DNA of 58,017 bases from Streptomyces spinoverrucosus (GTDB lineage Bacteria; Actinomycetota; Actinomycetes; Streptomycetales; Streptomycetaceae): assembly GCF_006539505.1 (NCBI RefSeq), contig NZ_BJND01000058.1, positions 1 through 58,017 of the forward strand. Reading direction: 5' to 3'. A program made the position numbers and the translations under genes. This document shows, piece by piece, positions 25,110 to 34,518 of this stretch; the first letter of the stretch is position 1, and every line of letters begins with the position of its first letter. The notes under the pieces are model-generated. The model was not told the origin of the DNA. It made no database searches and was given only the letters and a program-made list of their open reading frames with translations.

Positions 25110-25554
25110 GTGGGGAGCCGCACTTTCTCGTCGATGTGGGGAGTCGAACGGTGCCTGGATCGGTGGTGCCAGAGCTGTGCGGGTGCTGTGTGCGCCTGAT
25201 GCTCAGTCAGGTGGTGATGCCGCGTCAAGAGCTATATCCGGTCAGGTCCGTCCGCTCAGCGAACACCCGGACCGGGAGAGCCGTGAGGCGTGCGACGTGC
25301 ACGGCAGGCTGCCGTGTCCGATGGGTCGTGGAGCAGCGCGGGCCCTCAACGAGGCGGTGCGGCGATGATGTGCGGGTGTCCGGCGCATCAGCAGTTCAGT
25401 GCACCCTGCGGACCGCCCAGGGCCTCGTCAGGCCGGTGCCGGACGGGCGTGCTTGGGGAAGGGCCGGCGCCGTGCAGTTGCCGTAGGTTCGGGAGCGGAG
25501 GGCCGTAATGGACGTGCGACCGATGGCGACTGGAGAGGCAGGAGGGGCGTGAGT
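25110..25554. other. Intergenic stretch between divergent genes, no gene supported
   Basis: About 445 bases between the aminopeptidase and the flavin-reductase-like gene. Open frames lack credible protein sequence. It should contain both promoters. AGGAGG at the right end belongs to the next gene. Confidence 0.5.
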
Positions 25555-26055
25555 ATGGCGGACATGGGTGACATGGACGCGTTCACCAGCCGGCTCGATC
25601 CCGATATGTGTGTGGTGACGGCCGCGGCGGGTGGGGAACGGGCCGGGTGCCTGGTCGGGTTCGCCTCACAGTGCTCCCTGCGTCCGGTGCGGTTCGTGGT
25701 GTGGCTGTCCGAGGTCAACCGCACCTACCGGGTGGCGCGGTCCGCACAGTTTCTGGCCGTCCATTTGCTGGCCCGGGAACAAGTGGAACTGGCCGAGATC
25801 TTCGGCGGGCGGACCGGCGACGACGGGGTCGACAAGTTCCGGGACGTCCGCTGGCGGAAGGGGCACGGCGGCGCCGTCGTCCTTCAGGACACCGAGGCGT
25901 GGTTCGTCGGCCGGGTCGTTGGGCAGGCCGGCGGCGGCGATCACATCGGGTTCGTCCTCGACCCGGTCGAGTGGGGCGCGCTGGAGGGTCCCGGTGGACC
26001 GCTGCTGCGGCTCAGCGACGCCCGCGACATCGAACCCGGCCATCCCGTGGGCTGA
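25555..26055 (+). CDS. Flavin reductase-like / FMN-binding split-barrel protein
   Basis: 166 residues from the ATG nine bases after GGAGG; a GTG two codons earlier is in frame but too close to that site. The sequence follows the flavin reductase/HpaC-like barrel: MCVVTAAAGGERAGCLVGF, ASQCSLRPVRFVVWLSEVNRT, AQFLAVHLLAREQ, then DHIGFVLDPVEW near the end. Such proteins bind FMN and reduce it or act as short-chain flavin partners. No monooxygenase partner is adjacent. Substrate unknown. Confidence 0.82.
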   Translation: MADMGDMDAFTSRLDPDMCVVTAAAGGERAGCLVGFASQCSLRPVRFVVWLSEVNRTYRVARSAQFLAVHLLAREQVELAEIFGGRTGDDGVDKFRDVRWRKGHGGAVVLQDTEAWFVGRVVGQAGGGDHIGFVLDPVEWGALEGPGGPLLRLSDARDIEPGHPVG

Positions 26056-26268
26056 CCCCGCGCCTCACTCGTCCTCCGGCACCCGTATGTCCAGCACGCG
26101 GGCGGTGTCCGTCCGCACCCGTCGCCCGACTGCAGCCCGCCCTCCGCCGCTTCGTACAGTCGTCAGCCATAAGCAATGAGTCGCCGCCGGGGAGCCCTGC
26201 CGGGAGCACCCCGGTGGTCCGCAGGGTGAACCGTCTCCCACAGGGTGACTCGACGTACATTCGGACGT

Positions 26269-26499
26269 ATGGACGAGGTGCCCCAGCGCATCGACCCCGC
26301 GACCGACCGGACAGTCGCCGCTCTCCTGTTGGGCTGTGCCCCTGACGAGGTCGGATACTGCCCCCGCTGTCAGGGGCTCACCCACCGCTACGGACGCAAC
26401 GCTCAGATCATCTGTCCCGCGTGCCGTTCGGTGGACGCGTCGCTCGGCGCACCGTTTCCCACCACCGCGCCGGCACCCCAGAACTCCCCAAGCCGATGA
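26269..26499 (+). CDS. Small zinc-ribbon protein
   Basis: 76 residues from the ATG of MDEVPQRIDPATD; a GTG eight codons upstream is an alternative. The sequence has CPRC and CPAC pairs 18 residues apart, a treble-clef/zinc-ribbon pattern, then a Pro-rich tail. The ribosome binding site is weak, so the start is unsure. It may be a small nucleic-acid- or protein-binding module. The spacing to neighbours suggests a separate unit. Confidence 0.5.
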   Translation: MDEVPQRIDPATDRTVAALLLGCAPDEVGYCPRCQGLTHRYGRNAQIICPACRSVDASLGAPFPTTAPAPQNSPSR

Positions 26500-26666
26500 A
26501 CGCCGAGGCGAGTTGCACCGCCTGACCTAGGGGCGTTACCTGGAAGTACGGGCGGTGAGGCGAGCCCATGGGCCACCGCGCATACGGATGGCCGCGCCCT
26601 TGTGTACGTCCCCGGCAGCGGCCCATCCTCGCTGCCGCCTCCAGCGCTCGACGGGAGGTGACAGAG

Positions 26667-27818
26667 GTGAAAGCCGTTGTCTACGAGAGGCCCTTCAGTG
26701 TCACGGTGAAGGACGTCGACGATCCGCAGATTCAGCACCCCAACGACGTGCTCGTCCGGGTCACGTCATCCGCGATCTGCGGCTCCGACCTGCACATGTA
26801 CGAGGGCCGCACGGCGGCCGAGTCGGGCATCGTCTTCGGACACGAGAACCTCGGCATCATCGAGGAGGTCGGCTCCGGCGTGACCTCCTTGGCGAAGGGT
26901 GATCGCGTCGTGATGCCCTTCAACGTGGCCTGCGGATTCTGCAAGAACTGCCTCGCCCTGAGGACCGGGTTCTGTCTCACGGTCAATCCGGGCTTCGCCG
27001 GTGGGGCCTACGGATACGTGGCGATGGGCCCGTTCATCGGTGGCCAGGCAGAACGGTTGCGTGTACCGTACGCCGACTTCAACTGCCTGAAGCTGCCGCC
27101 GGGTGACGAGTTCGAGACTGATTTCGTCCTGCTCGCCGACATCTTCCCGACCGGTTACCACGGATGCGAACTCGCCCAGGTCTCCCCCGGCGAAAGCGTG
27201 GCCGTCTACGGGGCCGGTCCGGTGGGGCTGATGGCGGCCTACTCCGCGCTGCTGCGCGGTGCCTCGAAGGTGTTCTCCGTCGACCGGGTGCCCGAGCGGC
27301 TCGCCAAGGCGGAGGAGATCGGAGCCATTCCCATCGACTTCACCAAGGGACACCCGGCCGAGCAGATCAAGGAACAGACGGAAGGAGAAGGAACCGACAA
27401 GGGCGTGGACGCCGTCGGGTACCAGGCCCAGGCGCACGACGCCAGCCACGAGGAACCCGCCATCGTCCTCAACGCGCTCGTCGAGACGGTACGGCCGACC
27501 GGCTTGCTCGGCGTGCCGGGCCTATATGTGCCCTCCGACCCGGGCGGCCCCGACGAGCACGCCAAGCACGGCCAGCTGCTGGTCTCCATCGGCAGGATGT
27601 TCGAGAAGGGTCAGCAGATGGGCACCGGTCAGTGCAACGTCAAGCGGTACAACCGCCAGCTGCGCGACCTGATCATCGCCGGGCGCGCCAAGCCCAGCTT
27701 CGTGGTCTCCCACGAGTTGCCGCTGGAGCAGGCGCCGCAGGCGTACGAGAAGTTCGACAAGCGCATCGAGGGCTACACCAAGGTCGTTCTGCACCCCGGC
27801 CACGCCCTCGCCGCGTAA
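26667..27818 (+). CDS. Zinc-dependent alcohol dehydrogenase, glutathione-independent formaldehyde dehydrogenase-like
   Basis: 383 residues from the GTG after GGGAGG. The catalytic zinc site is CGSDLHMYEG with GHENLGIIEEVG. The structural zinc Cys loop is CGFCKNCLALRTGFC. The NAD-binding motif is VYGAGPVGLMAAYSALLRGA. The long insert (GPFIGGQAERLRVPYADFNCLKLP) and C-terminal KHGQLLVSIGRMFEKGQ are typical of the Pseudomonas-type formaldehyde dismutase/dehydrogenase group, which is common in Streptomyces. Likely aldehyde detoxification. It is followed directly by a strong terminator and is separate from the downstream aldehyde dehydrogenase. Confidence 0.93.
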   Translation: MKAVVYERPFSVTVKDVDDPQIQHPNDVLVRVTSSAICGSDLHMYEGRTAAESGIVFGHENLGIIEEVGSGVTSLAKGDRVVMPFNVACGFCKNCLALRTGFCLTVNPGFAGGAYGYVAMGPFIGGQAERLRVPYADFNCLKLPPGDEFETDFVLLADIFPTGYHGCELAQVSPGESVAVYGAGPVGLMAAYSALLRGASKVFSVDRVPERLAKAEEIGAIPIDFTKGHPAEQIKEQTEGEGTDKGVDAVGYQAQAHDASHEEPAIVLNALVETVRPTGLLGVPGLYVPSDPGGPDEHAKHGQLLVSIGRMFEKGQQMGTGQCNVKRYNRQLRDLIIAGRAKPSFVVSHELPLEQAPQAYEKFDKRIEGYTKVVLHPGHALAA

Positions 27819-27824
27819 GCCACA

Positions 27825-27851
27825 GGTCCGGGCACGCACCGTGCCCGGACC
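27825..27851 (+). terminator. Strong hairpin terminator after the alcohol dehydrogenase gene
   Basis: GGTCCGGGCACG at 27825-27836 pairs perfectly over 12 bases with CGTGCCCGGACC at 27840-27851 around a CAC loop, seven bases after the stop. Confidence 0.85.
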
Positions 27852-28034
27852 AGTCACCGCACGTAGCGGACCGGGCTTCGATCCACTCGGACGAGAATCC
27901 CTGGCCCACCCGGGTCCTCCGGGCCCCTCGGACGCGATCGCGGCGGTGCGCCACACGGCCGCCGCCCACCCGATGGGCCATGTTGCTGACCGTCGAGCCG
28001 ATCGGCACCGGCCGGATGCGGAGGAGGCCCCGCG

Positions 28035-29500
28035 GTGGGTGAGCTGTACATCGACGGCGAGTGGACGCAGGCGGCATCCGGAGGGCGGCGGGAGGTCGTC
28101 AACCCCTACGACGCCACCGTGATCACCACCGTCGACGAGGCCGACGCCACCGACGTGGACCGCGCCGTGCGCGCCGCCCGGCGTGCCTTCGTCGAGGAGG
28201 ACTGGGCGTACGTTCCCACGCGCCGCCGGGCCGACCTGCTGCTGCGTGTCCATGATCTGCTGCTGCGCGACAAGGAGGAGATCGCCCGCACCGAGACACT
28301 CGACACCGGGAAGACTCTGACCGAGGCTCGTATCGACGTGGACGACGTGGCGAACGCCTTCCGCTACTTCGCCGAACTGGCGGGCAAGGACGGCGGCCGG
28401 GTCGTGGACGTCGGCCCGGACGTGCTCAGCCGCGTCGTCTACCAGCCGGTCGGCGTGTGCGCGCTGATCGCCCCTTGGAACTATCCGCTGCTCCAGGCGT
28501 CCTAGAAGGTCGCCCCGGCGCTGGCCGCCGGGAACACCTTCGTCCTCAAACCCAGCGAGACCACACCGCTCACCACGATCGCCATGGTCCGGCTCATCGA
28601 GGAGGCCGGCGCACCGCCCGGCGTCGCCAACCTCGTACTGGGATCCGGGGCGACCGTGGGCGCGGCCCTGACCAGCCACCCGAGGTCGACCTGGTGTCCT
28701 TCACCGGTGGCCTGACCACCGGGCGCGCCATCATGGCGAGCGCCGCCGAGGGGCCGAAGAACATCGCTCTGGAACTGGGCGGCAAGAATCCCAACATCGT
28801 CTTCGCGGACGCCGACTTCGCCGCCGCCGTGGACTACGCCCTGGATGCCGCCTTCCTGCACTCCGGGCAGGTCTGCTCGGCCGGTTCGCGGCTGCTGGTC
28901 CAGGACTCCCTGCACGACCGGTTCGTCGACGCCCTGGCCCACCGCGCGCGGGCGATCCGGCTCGGGAACGGTATGGAGGAGGGCGTCGAGAGCGGCCCGC
29001 TCAGCTCCGCCGAGCATCGCGAGAAGGTCGAGCGTTACATCGCCATTGCTCAGGAGGAGGGCGCCCGGCTCGTCACCGGGGGCACCCGCCCGGACGACCC
29101 TGCTCTGAGCCGGGGCTTCTTCCTGCTGCCGACCGTGTTCGCCGACTGCGACCGGTCCATGCGCATCGTCCAGGAGGAGGTCTTCGGTCCGGTGCTCACC
29201 GTAGAGCGCTTCCGCACCGAGGACGAGGCGGTGGAACTGGCCAACGACACCCGCTACGGCCTGGCCGGCGGCGTATGGACCTCCGACGCGAGCCGCGCCC
29301 AGCGCGTCGCCCAGCGGCTGCGGCACGGCACCGTGTGGATCAACGACTTCCACCCCTACGTGCCACAGGCCGAGTGGGGTGGCTTCGGCCGCTCCGGCGT
29401 CGGGCGGGAGCTGGGTCCCACCGGACTGCGCGAGTACCAGGAGGCGAAGCACATCTACCAGAACCTCTCCCCCGCCCCCTCCGGCTGGTTCAAGGGCTGA
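28035..29500 (+). pseudogene. Betaine-aldehyde-dehydrogenase-like ALDH, nonsense codon plus frameshift
   Basis: It starts at a GTG seven bases after GAGGAGG. The sequence follows BetB/GbsA-type aldehyde dehydrogenases (LYIDGEWTQA, APWNYPLLQAS). It then meets TAG at 28503 where the family has TGG (Trp in LLQAxWKVAPAL), and continues in the same frame (KVAPALAAGNTFVLKPSETT). Near 28680 one base is missing, after which EVDLVSFTGG, IALELGGKNP (catalytic Glu), GQVCSAGSR (catalytic Cys) and a normal C-terminus WFKG follow in another frame. Every domain is otherwise present, so the damage is recent or is sequencing error. It would oxidise an aldehyde (betaine aldehyde in this context) with NAD. Confidence 0.88.
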
Positions 29501-29556
29501 CCTGGCGCAGTACGCCACCCGCCGACCATGGGACGGCCACTGAAGAAAGGCACCGC

Positions 29557-31112
29557 ATGGCCCCCACCGCAGCGAACGGCGCCGAGTCCGCCTACGACTA
29601 CGTCATCGTCGGTGGCGGCACCGCCGGCTGCGTCCTCGCCGCCCGTCTGACCGAGGACCCCGACTGCCGCGTCTGTGTGATCGAGGGTGGTCCCAGCGAT
29701 GTCGGCGACGAACGGATCCTGCGTCTGCGCAACTGGATCAACCTGCTCGGCTCGGAGTTCGACTACGGCTACACCACCGTCGAGCAGCCGCGCGGCAATT
29801 CGCACATCCTGCACTCACGGGCCCGCGTGCTCGGCGGCTGCTCCTCCCACAACACGCTGATCAGCTTTCTGCCGCTGCCGCAGGACCTCGACGACTGGGT
29901 CGGCCGCGGCTGCTCGGGCTGGGACCCGGCGACGATCCTGCCCTACCGCGACCGGCTGCGCACCCGGATCGTCCCGGTGGCCGAGGCAGACCGCAATCCC
30001 ATCGCCAAGGACTTCGTCACCCGCCTGCCCGCGCCCTCGGCGTCCCCGTCATCGACGACTTCAACGCCGAGCCCTTCGCCGACGGCACCGGATTCTTCTC
30101 GCTGGCCTACGAGCCGGAGGGCAACCTGCGCTCCTCCGCGTCCGTCGCCTATCTCCACCCCGTCCTGGACCGGCCCAACCTCACCCTTCTCCTGGAAACC
30201 TGGGCCCACCGGCTGCTCACCGACGAGTCGGGGCGGCTGACCCGCGTCGCCGTCCGGGGCGCCGACGGTGAGCCCGCCACCGTACGCGCCGAGCGCGAAC
30301 TCCTGCTGTGTGCCGGCGCCATCGACACCCCGCGCCTGCTGCTGCTCTCCGGTATCGGCCCGGCCGACGACCTGCGCGGCCTGGGCATCGAGGTGCGGGC
30401 CGATCTGCCCGGCGTGGGCGAGAACCTGCTGGACCACCCCGAGTCCGTGATCGTCTGGGAGACCGCCGAGCCGCTGCCGCCCAACTCCGCGATGGACTCC
30501 GACGCCGGCCTGTTCCTGCGCCGCGACCAGGGCCAGCCACGCCCTGACTTGATGTTCCACTTCTACCAGGTGCCGTTCACCGTCAACACCGAACGCCTGG
30601 GCTACCCGGTGCCGAAGCACGGAGTGTGCATGACGCCGAACGTGCCGCGCGCCCGCTCGGTCGGCCGCATGTGGCTGCGCAGCGCCGACCCCGCCGAACA
30701 CCCCGCCCTGGACTTCCGGTACTTCACCGACCCCGACGGCCACGACGAGCGCACCATCGTGGACGGTCTGAAGGTCGCCCGCGAGGTCGCCGCGACCGAG
30801 CCGCTGCGCGGCTGGCTCGTCCGCGAGATCGCACCCGGCCCCGACGTCGTCTCCGACGCCGACCTGTCGGAGTATGGGCGACGCGCGGCGCACACCGTCT
30901 ACCATCCGGCGGGCACCTGCCGTATGGGCGCCCCGGAGGACCGGATGGCTGTCTGCGACCCCCAGTTGAGGCTGCGCGGCGTCGAGGGTGTGCGGATCGT
31001 TGACGCGTCGGTGTTTCCGACGATGCCCACCATCAACCCCATGGTGACCGTCCTGCTCGTCGCCGAACGCGCCGCCGACCTGCTCACCGGCCGCCGGGCG
31101 GGCGAGCAGTGA
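29557..31112 (+). pseudogene. GMC oxidoreductase (choline dehydrogenase-like), frameshifted
   Basis: It starts at an ATG after GAAAGG. Flavin-binding YVIVGGGTAGCVLAARL is followed by the GMC signature GCSSHNTLISF. Near 30010-30034 the frame breaks in IAKDFVT; a one-base shift gives ALGVPVIDDFNAEPFADG and the rest of a normal protein (CAGAIDTPRLLLLSGIGP, YHPAGTCRMG with catalytic His, INPMVTVLLVAERAADL). It would oxidise an alcohol such as choline to the aldehyde used by the upstream ALDH. Its stop overlaps the permease start (GTGA), so the three genes form one operon. Confidence 0.88.
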
Positions 31113-32584
31113 CCGGTCCGCAGCCTCCCGCACCAGCGGCCGGCGCCCCGGGAGGCGAGGCCGGGTCGGAGTTCCGCAAGGACATGGGCCCCTGGGCCAA
31201 CTTCGCGCTCGGCTTCACGTACCTCTCCCCGGTGGTGAGCACCTACACCCTCTTCGCCACCGCGCTCGCCACGGGCGGACCGCCGATGATCTGGGCGTTC
31301 GTGCTCGCCGGCTGCGGCCAGTTCCTCGTCGCGCTGGTCTTCGGCGAGGTCGTCGCCCAGTACCCCATCGCCGGCGGTGTCTACCCCTGGGCCCGGCGGC
31401 TGTGGGGCAAGCGCTGGGCGTGGATGACCGGCTGGGTGTACATGTGGGCGCTGCTGGTGACCATCACGTCCGTCGCCTACGGCGCCGGCCCGTACATCGC
31501 CATCCTCTTCGGCTTCGACCCCACCGTGCACACCACCGTGCTGTGCGCCGCGGTACTCATCGTCGTCGCCGTCTTCATCAACTACGCGGGCACCAAGGCG
31601 CTTTCGGCGGCAGCGGTGATCGGTTTCGCCGGGGAACTCATCGGCGCCCTCGTCGTCGGCGTCTACCTGCTCGCCACCCACCGTCACCATGGCCTCGGGG
31701 TCATCTTCGACACCTACGGGACCGCCGAAGGCGGCTCCTACCTACCGGTGTTCCTCGCGGCGGCCATCATCGGCTTCTACCAGTACTACGGCTTCGAGGC
31801 GTGCGGCGACACCGCCGAGGAGGTCCCCCACCCCGGCCGTGTCATTCCCCGTGCGATGCGCCGCACCATCTACATCGGTGGCGCCGCGGCCACGTTCACC
31901 TGCCTGTCGCTGCTGCTGTCGGTCACGGACTTCGAAGCGATCATCTCGGGCGAGGACACCGACCCGGTGGTGAACCTGCTGTACGCCGCCATGGGCGAGG
32001 TCGGAGCGCGGCTGGTGATGGCCGTGGTGCTGATCTCCTTCCTCTCCTGCACCATCAGCCTCCAAGCCGCCGCCGGGCGGCTCATCTACTCCTACGCCCG
32101 GGACGAGATGATCGCCGGGCACCGGCTGCTGCGGCGGTTCTCCCACGCCCGCGCGGTGCCCGGCTACGCGCTGCTGGTGTCCGCCGTCGTACCGCTGCTC
32201 ATCGCCTTCGGCTCGCTGGTCTCCGAGGACGCCCTCACCAACATCGTCTCGTTCGCCATCCTCGGTATCTACGGCTCGTTCCAGATGGTGGTCCTGGCCG
32301 CGCTGCGCGCCCGGCTCAAGGGATGGCTTCCGCAAGGCGAGTTCACCCTCGGCCGCTGGGGCCTCGCGGTGAACGCCGCGGCGCTGGCCTACGGCGTCTT
32401 CGCCATCGTCAACATCTCCTGGCCCCGCAACCCGCAGGTCCCGTGGTACGAGAACTGGATCGTCCTGCTGTGCGGCGGGGTGGTGGTGGCTACCGGAGCG
32501 CTCTACATGTTCACGACCCACCATTACGGCCGCGGAGACGCGCCCGCCGGTGACGCCGTGCCGGGGAATGTCGCCGGAGGGTGA
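31109..32584 (+). CDS. APC-superfamily amino acid/amine permease
   Basis: 491 residues starting at GTG within the overlap GTGA of the preceding stop. About 12 hydrophobic helices follow the APC plan: FALGFTYLSPVVSTYTLFA in helix 1, FGEVVAQYPIAGGVYPWARRLWG after helix 2, GFYQYYGFEACGDTAEEVPHP in the mid-protein loop, DEMIAGHRLLRRFSHARAVP after helix 8. The GABA/choline-type eukaryotic and bacterial APC subgroup fits best. Coupling to a choline-oxidase and aldehyde dehydrogenase suggests import of choline or a related amino alcohol; inferred from context. It is intact although the two enzymes are broken. Confidence 0.92.
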   Translation: MTGPQPPAPAAGAPGGEAGSEFRKDMGPWANFALGFTYLSPVVSTYTLFATALATGGPPMIWAFVLAGCGQFLVALVFGEVVAQYPIAGGVYPWARRLWGKRWAWMTGWVYMWALLVTITSVAYGAGPYIAILFGFDPTVHTTVLCAAVLIVVAVFINYAGTKALSAAAVIGFAGELIGALVVGVYLLATHRHHGLGVIFDTYGTAEGGSYLPVFLAAAIIGFYQYYGFEACGDTAEEVPHPGRVIPRAMRRTIYIGGAAATFTCLSLLLSVTDFEAIISGEDTDPVVNLLYAAMGEVGARLVMAVVLISFLSCTISLQAAAGRLIYSYARDEMIAGHRLLRRFSHARAVPGYALLVSAVVPLLIAFGSLVSEDALTNIVSFAILGIYGSFQMVVLAALRARLKGWLPQGEFTLGRWGLAVNAAALAYGVFAIVNISWPRNPQVPWYENWIVLLCGGVVVATGALYMFTTHHYGRGDAPAGDAVPGNVAGG

Positions 32585-32599
32585 TCACGGCAGGCCCGT

Positions 32600-33214
32600 C
32601 TATTTCACGAAGCGGTACTTCAGGTGGGTGGCGAGGGGCGTGTCCACGACCCTGACCGGCTCCAGGGTCCACCGCCCGGTGCCCAGGTCCTCGAAGAGCC
32701 GCAGCCCCTCTCCGAGGATCGCGGGCACCACGTGCAGCTGCAGCTCGTCGATGAGCCCTTCCCTGAGGTACTGCTGCACCGTGCTCGCCCCGCCCGCGAT
32801 GTCGACGTTCCTGTCCCCGGCGGCGGCCTTCGCCTGGTCGAGGGCGCTGTGGATGCCGTCGGTGACGAAGGTGAAGGTGGTGCCGCCCTCCTTGACCAGG
32901 GTCGGCCGGGGGCGATGGGTGAGCACGAAGACCGGGGCCCGGAAGGGCGGGTTGTCGCCCCAGAAGTCCTCGCCCGTGTCGTACATCATCCGGCCCATGA
33001 CCACCGCGCCGGTGGCGTCGAACCACTCGCGCATCAGCTCGGAGTCGCGGTTCTCCTCCCCGCCGGTCATGCCCTGGCGCTGCCGCCAGCTCGCCAGGTT
33101 GTGGATCCAGTCGAAGATCGGCTCGGCGCCGTCGCCTCCCGGGTTGTCGATGGCGACGTTGGTGCCGGCGATGTATCCGTCGAGGGAGATGGACATGTCC
33201 GCGGTTACGATCAC
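32600..33214 (-). CDS. RibD C-terminal/dihydrofolate reductase-like protein
   Basis: 204 residues from the GTG preceded by CAGGAG. Family marks are MSISLDGYIAG, VVMGRMMYDTGEDFW, VFVLTHRPRP, DIAGGASTVQQYLREGLIDELQLHVVP and GLRLFEDLG. These NADPH-binding proteins resemble the reductase half of RibD and are usually stand-alone reductases of unknown substrate in actinobacteria. It is convergent with the APC permease, with 15 bases between stops, and lies next to the LysR gene. Confidence 0.9.
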   Translation of the reverse strand: MIVTADMSISLDGYIAGTNVAIDNPGGDGAEPIFDWIHNLASWRQRQGMTGGEENRDSELMREWFDATGAVVMGRMMYDTGEDFWGDNPPFRAPVFVLTHRPRPTLVKEGGTTFTFVTDGIHSALDQAKAAAGDRNVDIAGGASTVQQYLREGLIDELQLHVVPAILGEGLRLFEDLGTGRWTLEPVRVVDTPLATHLKYRFVK

Positions 33215-33286
33215 GGTGCGTGCTCCTGGAGTCCTGGGATCTGCTGCTTTCACTCTCACGTCGATCGGGAACCGGCGCATTCGACA

Positions 33287-34210
33287 TCAGGGCACGCACG
33301 GTGTCGGCCCGCTTCCCGCGGGCTGCTGCCCGCAATGCTCGGCGACGGTGTCGGCGAACGCGCGCGCCAGCGGGGAGAGGGTGTCCCAGCGGCGGACCGC
33401 CCACCCCGCGGTGAGGACGGGGAGCGCGGGGATGGGGACCAGGCGCAGGTGCGGGTGTCCCGGGCCCCGCCAGTCGGGCAGAGCGGGGACGACGGCGTGG
33501 CCGAGTCCCAGTTCGGCCAGCAGGATGGCGGTGTCCCAGTCCGCGACGCTGGTGTCGAAGACGGGTCGGATGCCCGATTCCGCCAGCCAGGAGTCGAGCT
33601 GGGAACGGGATATCGAGTTCTCCGGCAGCCCGATGAGCCGGGTGTCCTGCAAGTCGGCGGGTGCGATGAAGGGCCTGGCCGCCAAGGGGTCACCGGCTGC
33701 GACGGCAAGCGCCCAGGGCAATTCGACGACCATGCGTCGCTCGATGCCGTGGACCGGTGGACCGAGAGTGATCCAGGCGAGGTCGACGCGGCCGGCGGCG
33801 AGCGCGTCGTAGCAACTACGGCTGGAGGTCTCGGTCTGGAATTCGAGACTGGCCTGAGGGAAGCGTCGGTGGAAGTCGACGACGGCAGCGGACATGAAGT
33901 GCCGGACGCTGGTGGCGCCGGTGGTGATCCGTACGGAGCCGCCTTCTCCGCGGGCGAGTTCCTCGATTCTGCGCAGGGCGTGATCGATTCCGCCGAGGCC
34001 GTCGGCGACAGCCGCGTGGAGGAGGTGCCCGGCTTGGGTGGGGACAACTCCTCGTGAGTGCCGCTCGATCAGGCTGATTCCCAGCTCTCGTTCAAGCCGC
34101 TTCACATGCTGGCTGACCGCGGACTGCGTGCAGGACAGGTCGCGGGCAACGGCGCTGAGGGAGCCCGCGTGGCACACCGCGGCGAAGATTCGGAGATCGT
34201 CGAGTGTCAC
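33287..34210 (-). CDS. LysR family transcriptional regulator
   Basis: 307 residues from the GTG of VTLDDLRIFAAVCHAGSL. The N-terminal winged helix-turn-helix reads SLSAVARDLSCTQSAVSQHVKRLERELG. The C-terminal effector-binding domain (GSVRITTGATSVRHF, GRVDLAWITLG) follows. It may control the adjacent reductase gene, the zwf unit divergent from it, or itself; the intergenic region to zwf is 308 bases. Effector unknown. Confidence 0.93.
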   Translation of the reverse strand: MTLDDLRIFAAVCHAGSLSAVARDLSCTQSAVSQHVKRLERELGISLIERHSRGVVPTQAGHLLHAAVADGLGGIDHALRRIEELARGEGGSVRITTGATSVRHFMSAAVVDFHRRFPQASLEFQTETSSRSCYDALAAGRVDLAWITLGPPVHGIERRMVVELPWALAVAAGDPLAARPFIAPADLQDTRLIGLPENSISRSQLDSWLAESGIRPVFDTSVADWDTAILLAELGLGHAVVPALPDWRGPGHPHLRLVPIPALPVLTAGWAVRRWDTLSPLARAFADTVAEHCGQQPAGSGPTPCVP

Positions 34211-34518
34211 AACCCCAAGGTATTGCTTGGGTGTTCCCGAGTGAATCGGTGGATTGACTTGGGAGTGGGGAGGGTTGACCATCGTTGCAGGGCCCAGGGC
34301 GGCAACCCGCCCGCTGTCTTCGCGGCGATCCGGACGCACTGGCAAAGACATGGCGGGTGCCGACCCGGAACGGACCGAGAGGAACAGCGACCACCTGCGC
34401 CCCGATCGGCTCAGTGCCGCCGCCCCCCAACTGGAGCACGCCCGCTCAGCGGACGCTCGCCGTCGCCGCTACCGTGCCGTATAGGACCCTGGGTCAGCCG
34501 AGGACGGGGAAGCAGAGC
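34211..34518. promoter_or_regulatory. Intergenic region between LysR gene and zwf
   Basis: 308 bases with divergent promoters expected. ATTGCTTGGG near 34222 and ATTGACTTGGG near 34254 look like two copies of one site on the same strand, possible LysR binding half-sites. No gene seen. Confidence 0.35.

Noticed and set aside
26056..26268. Minus-strand frame ending in TARVLDIRVPEDE, convergent with the flavin-reductase-like gene
   Set aside because: The last 30 residues look protein-like, but the upstream part is not and no start fits. It may be a relic; not supported as a gene.
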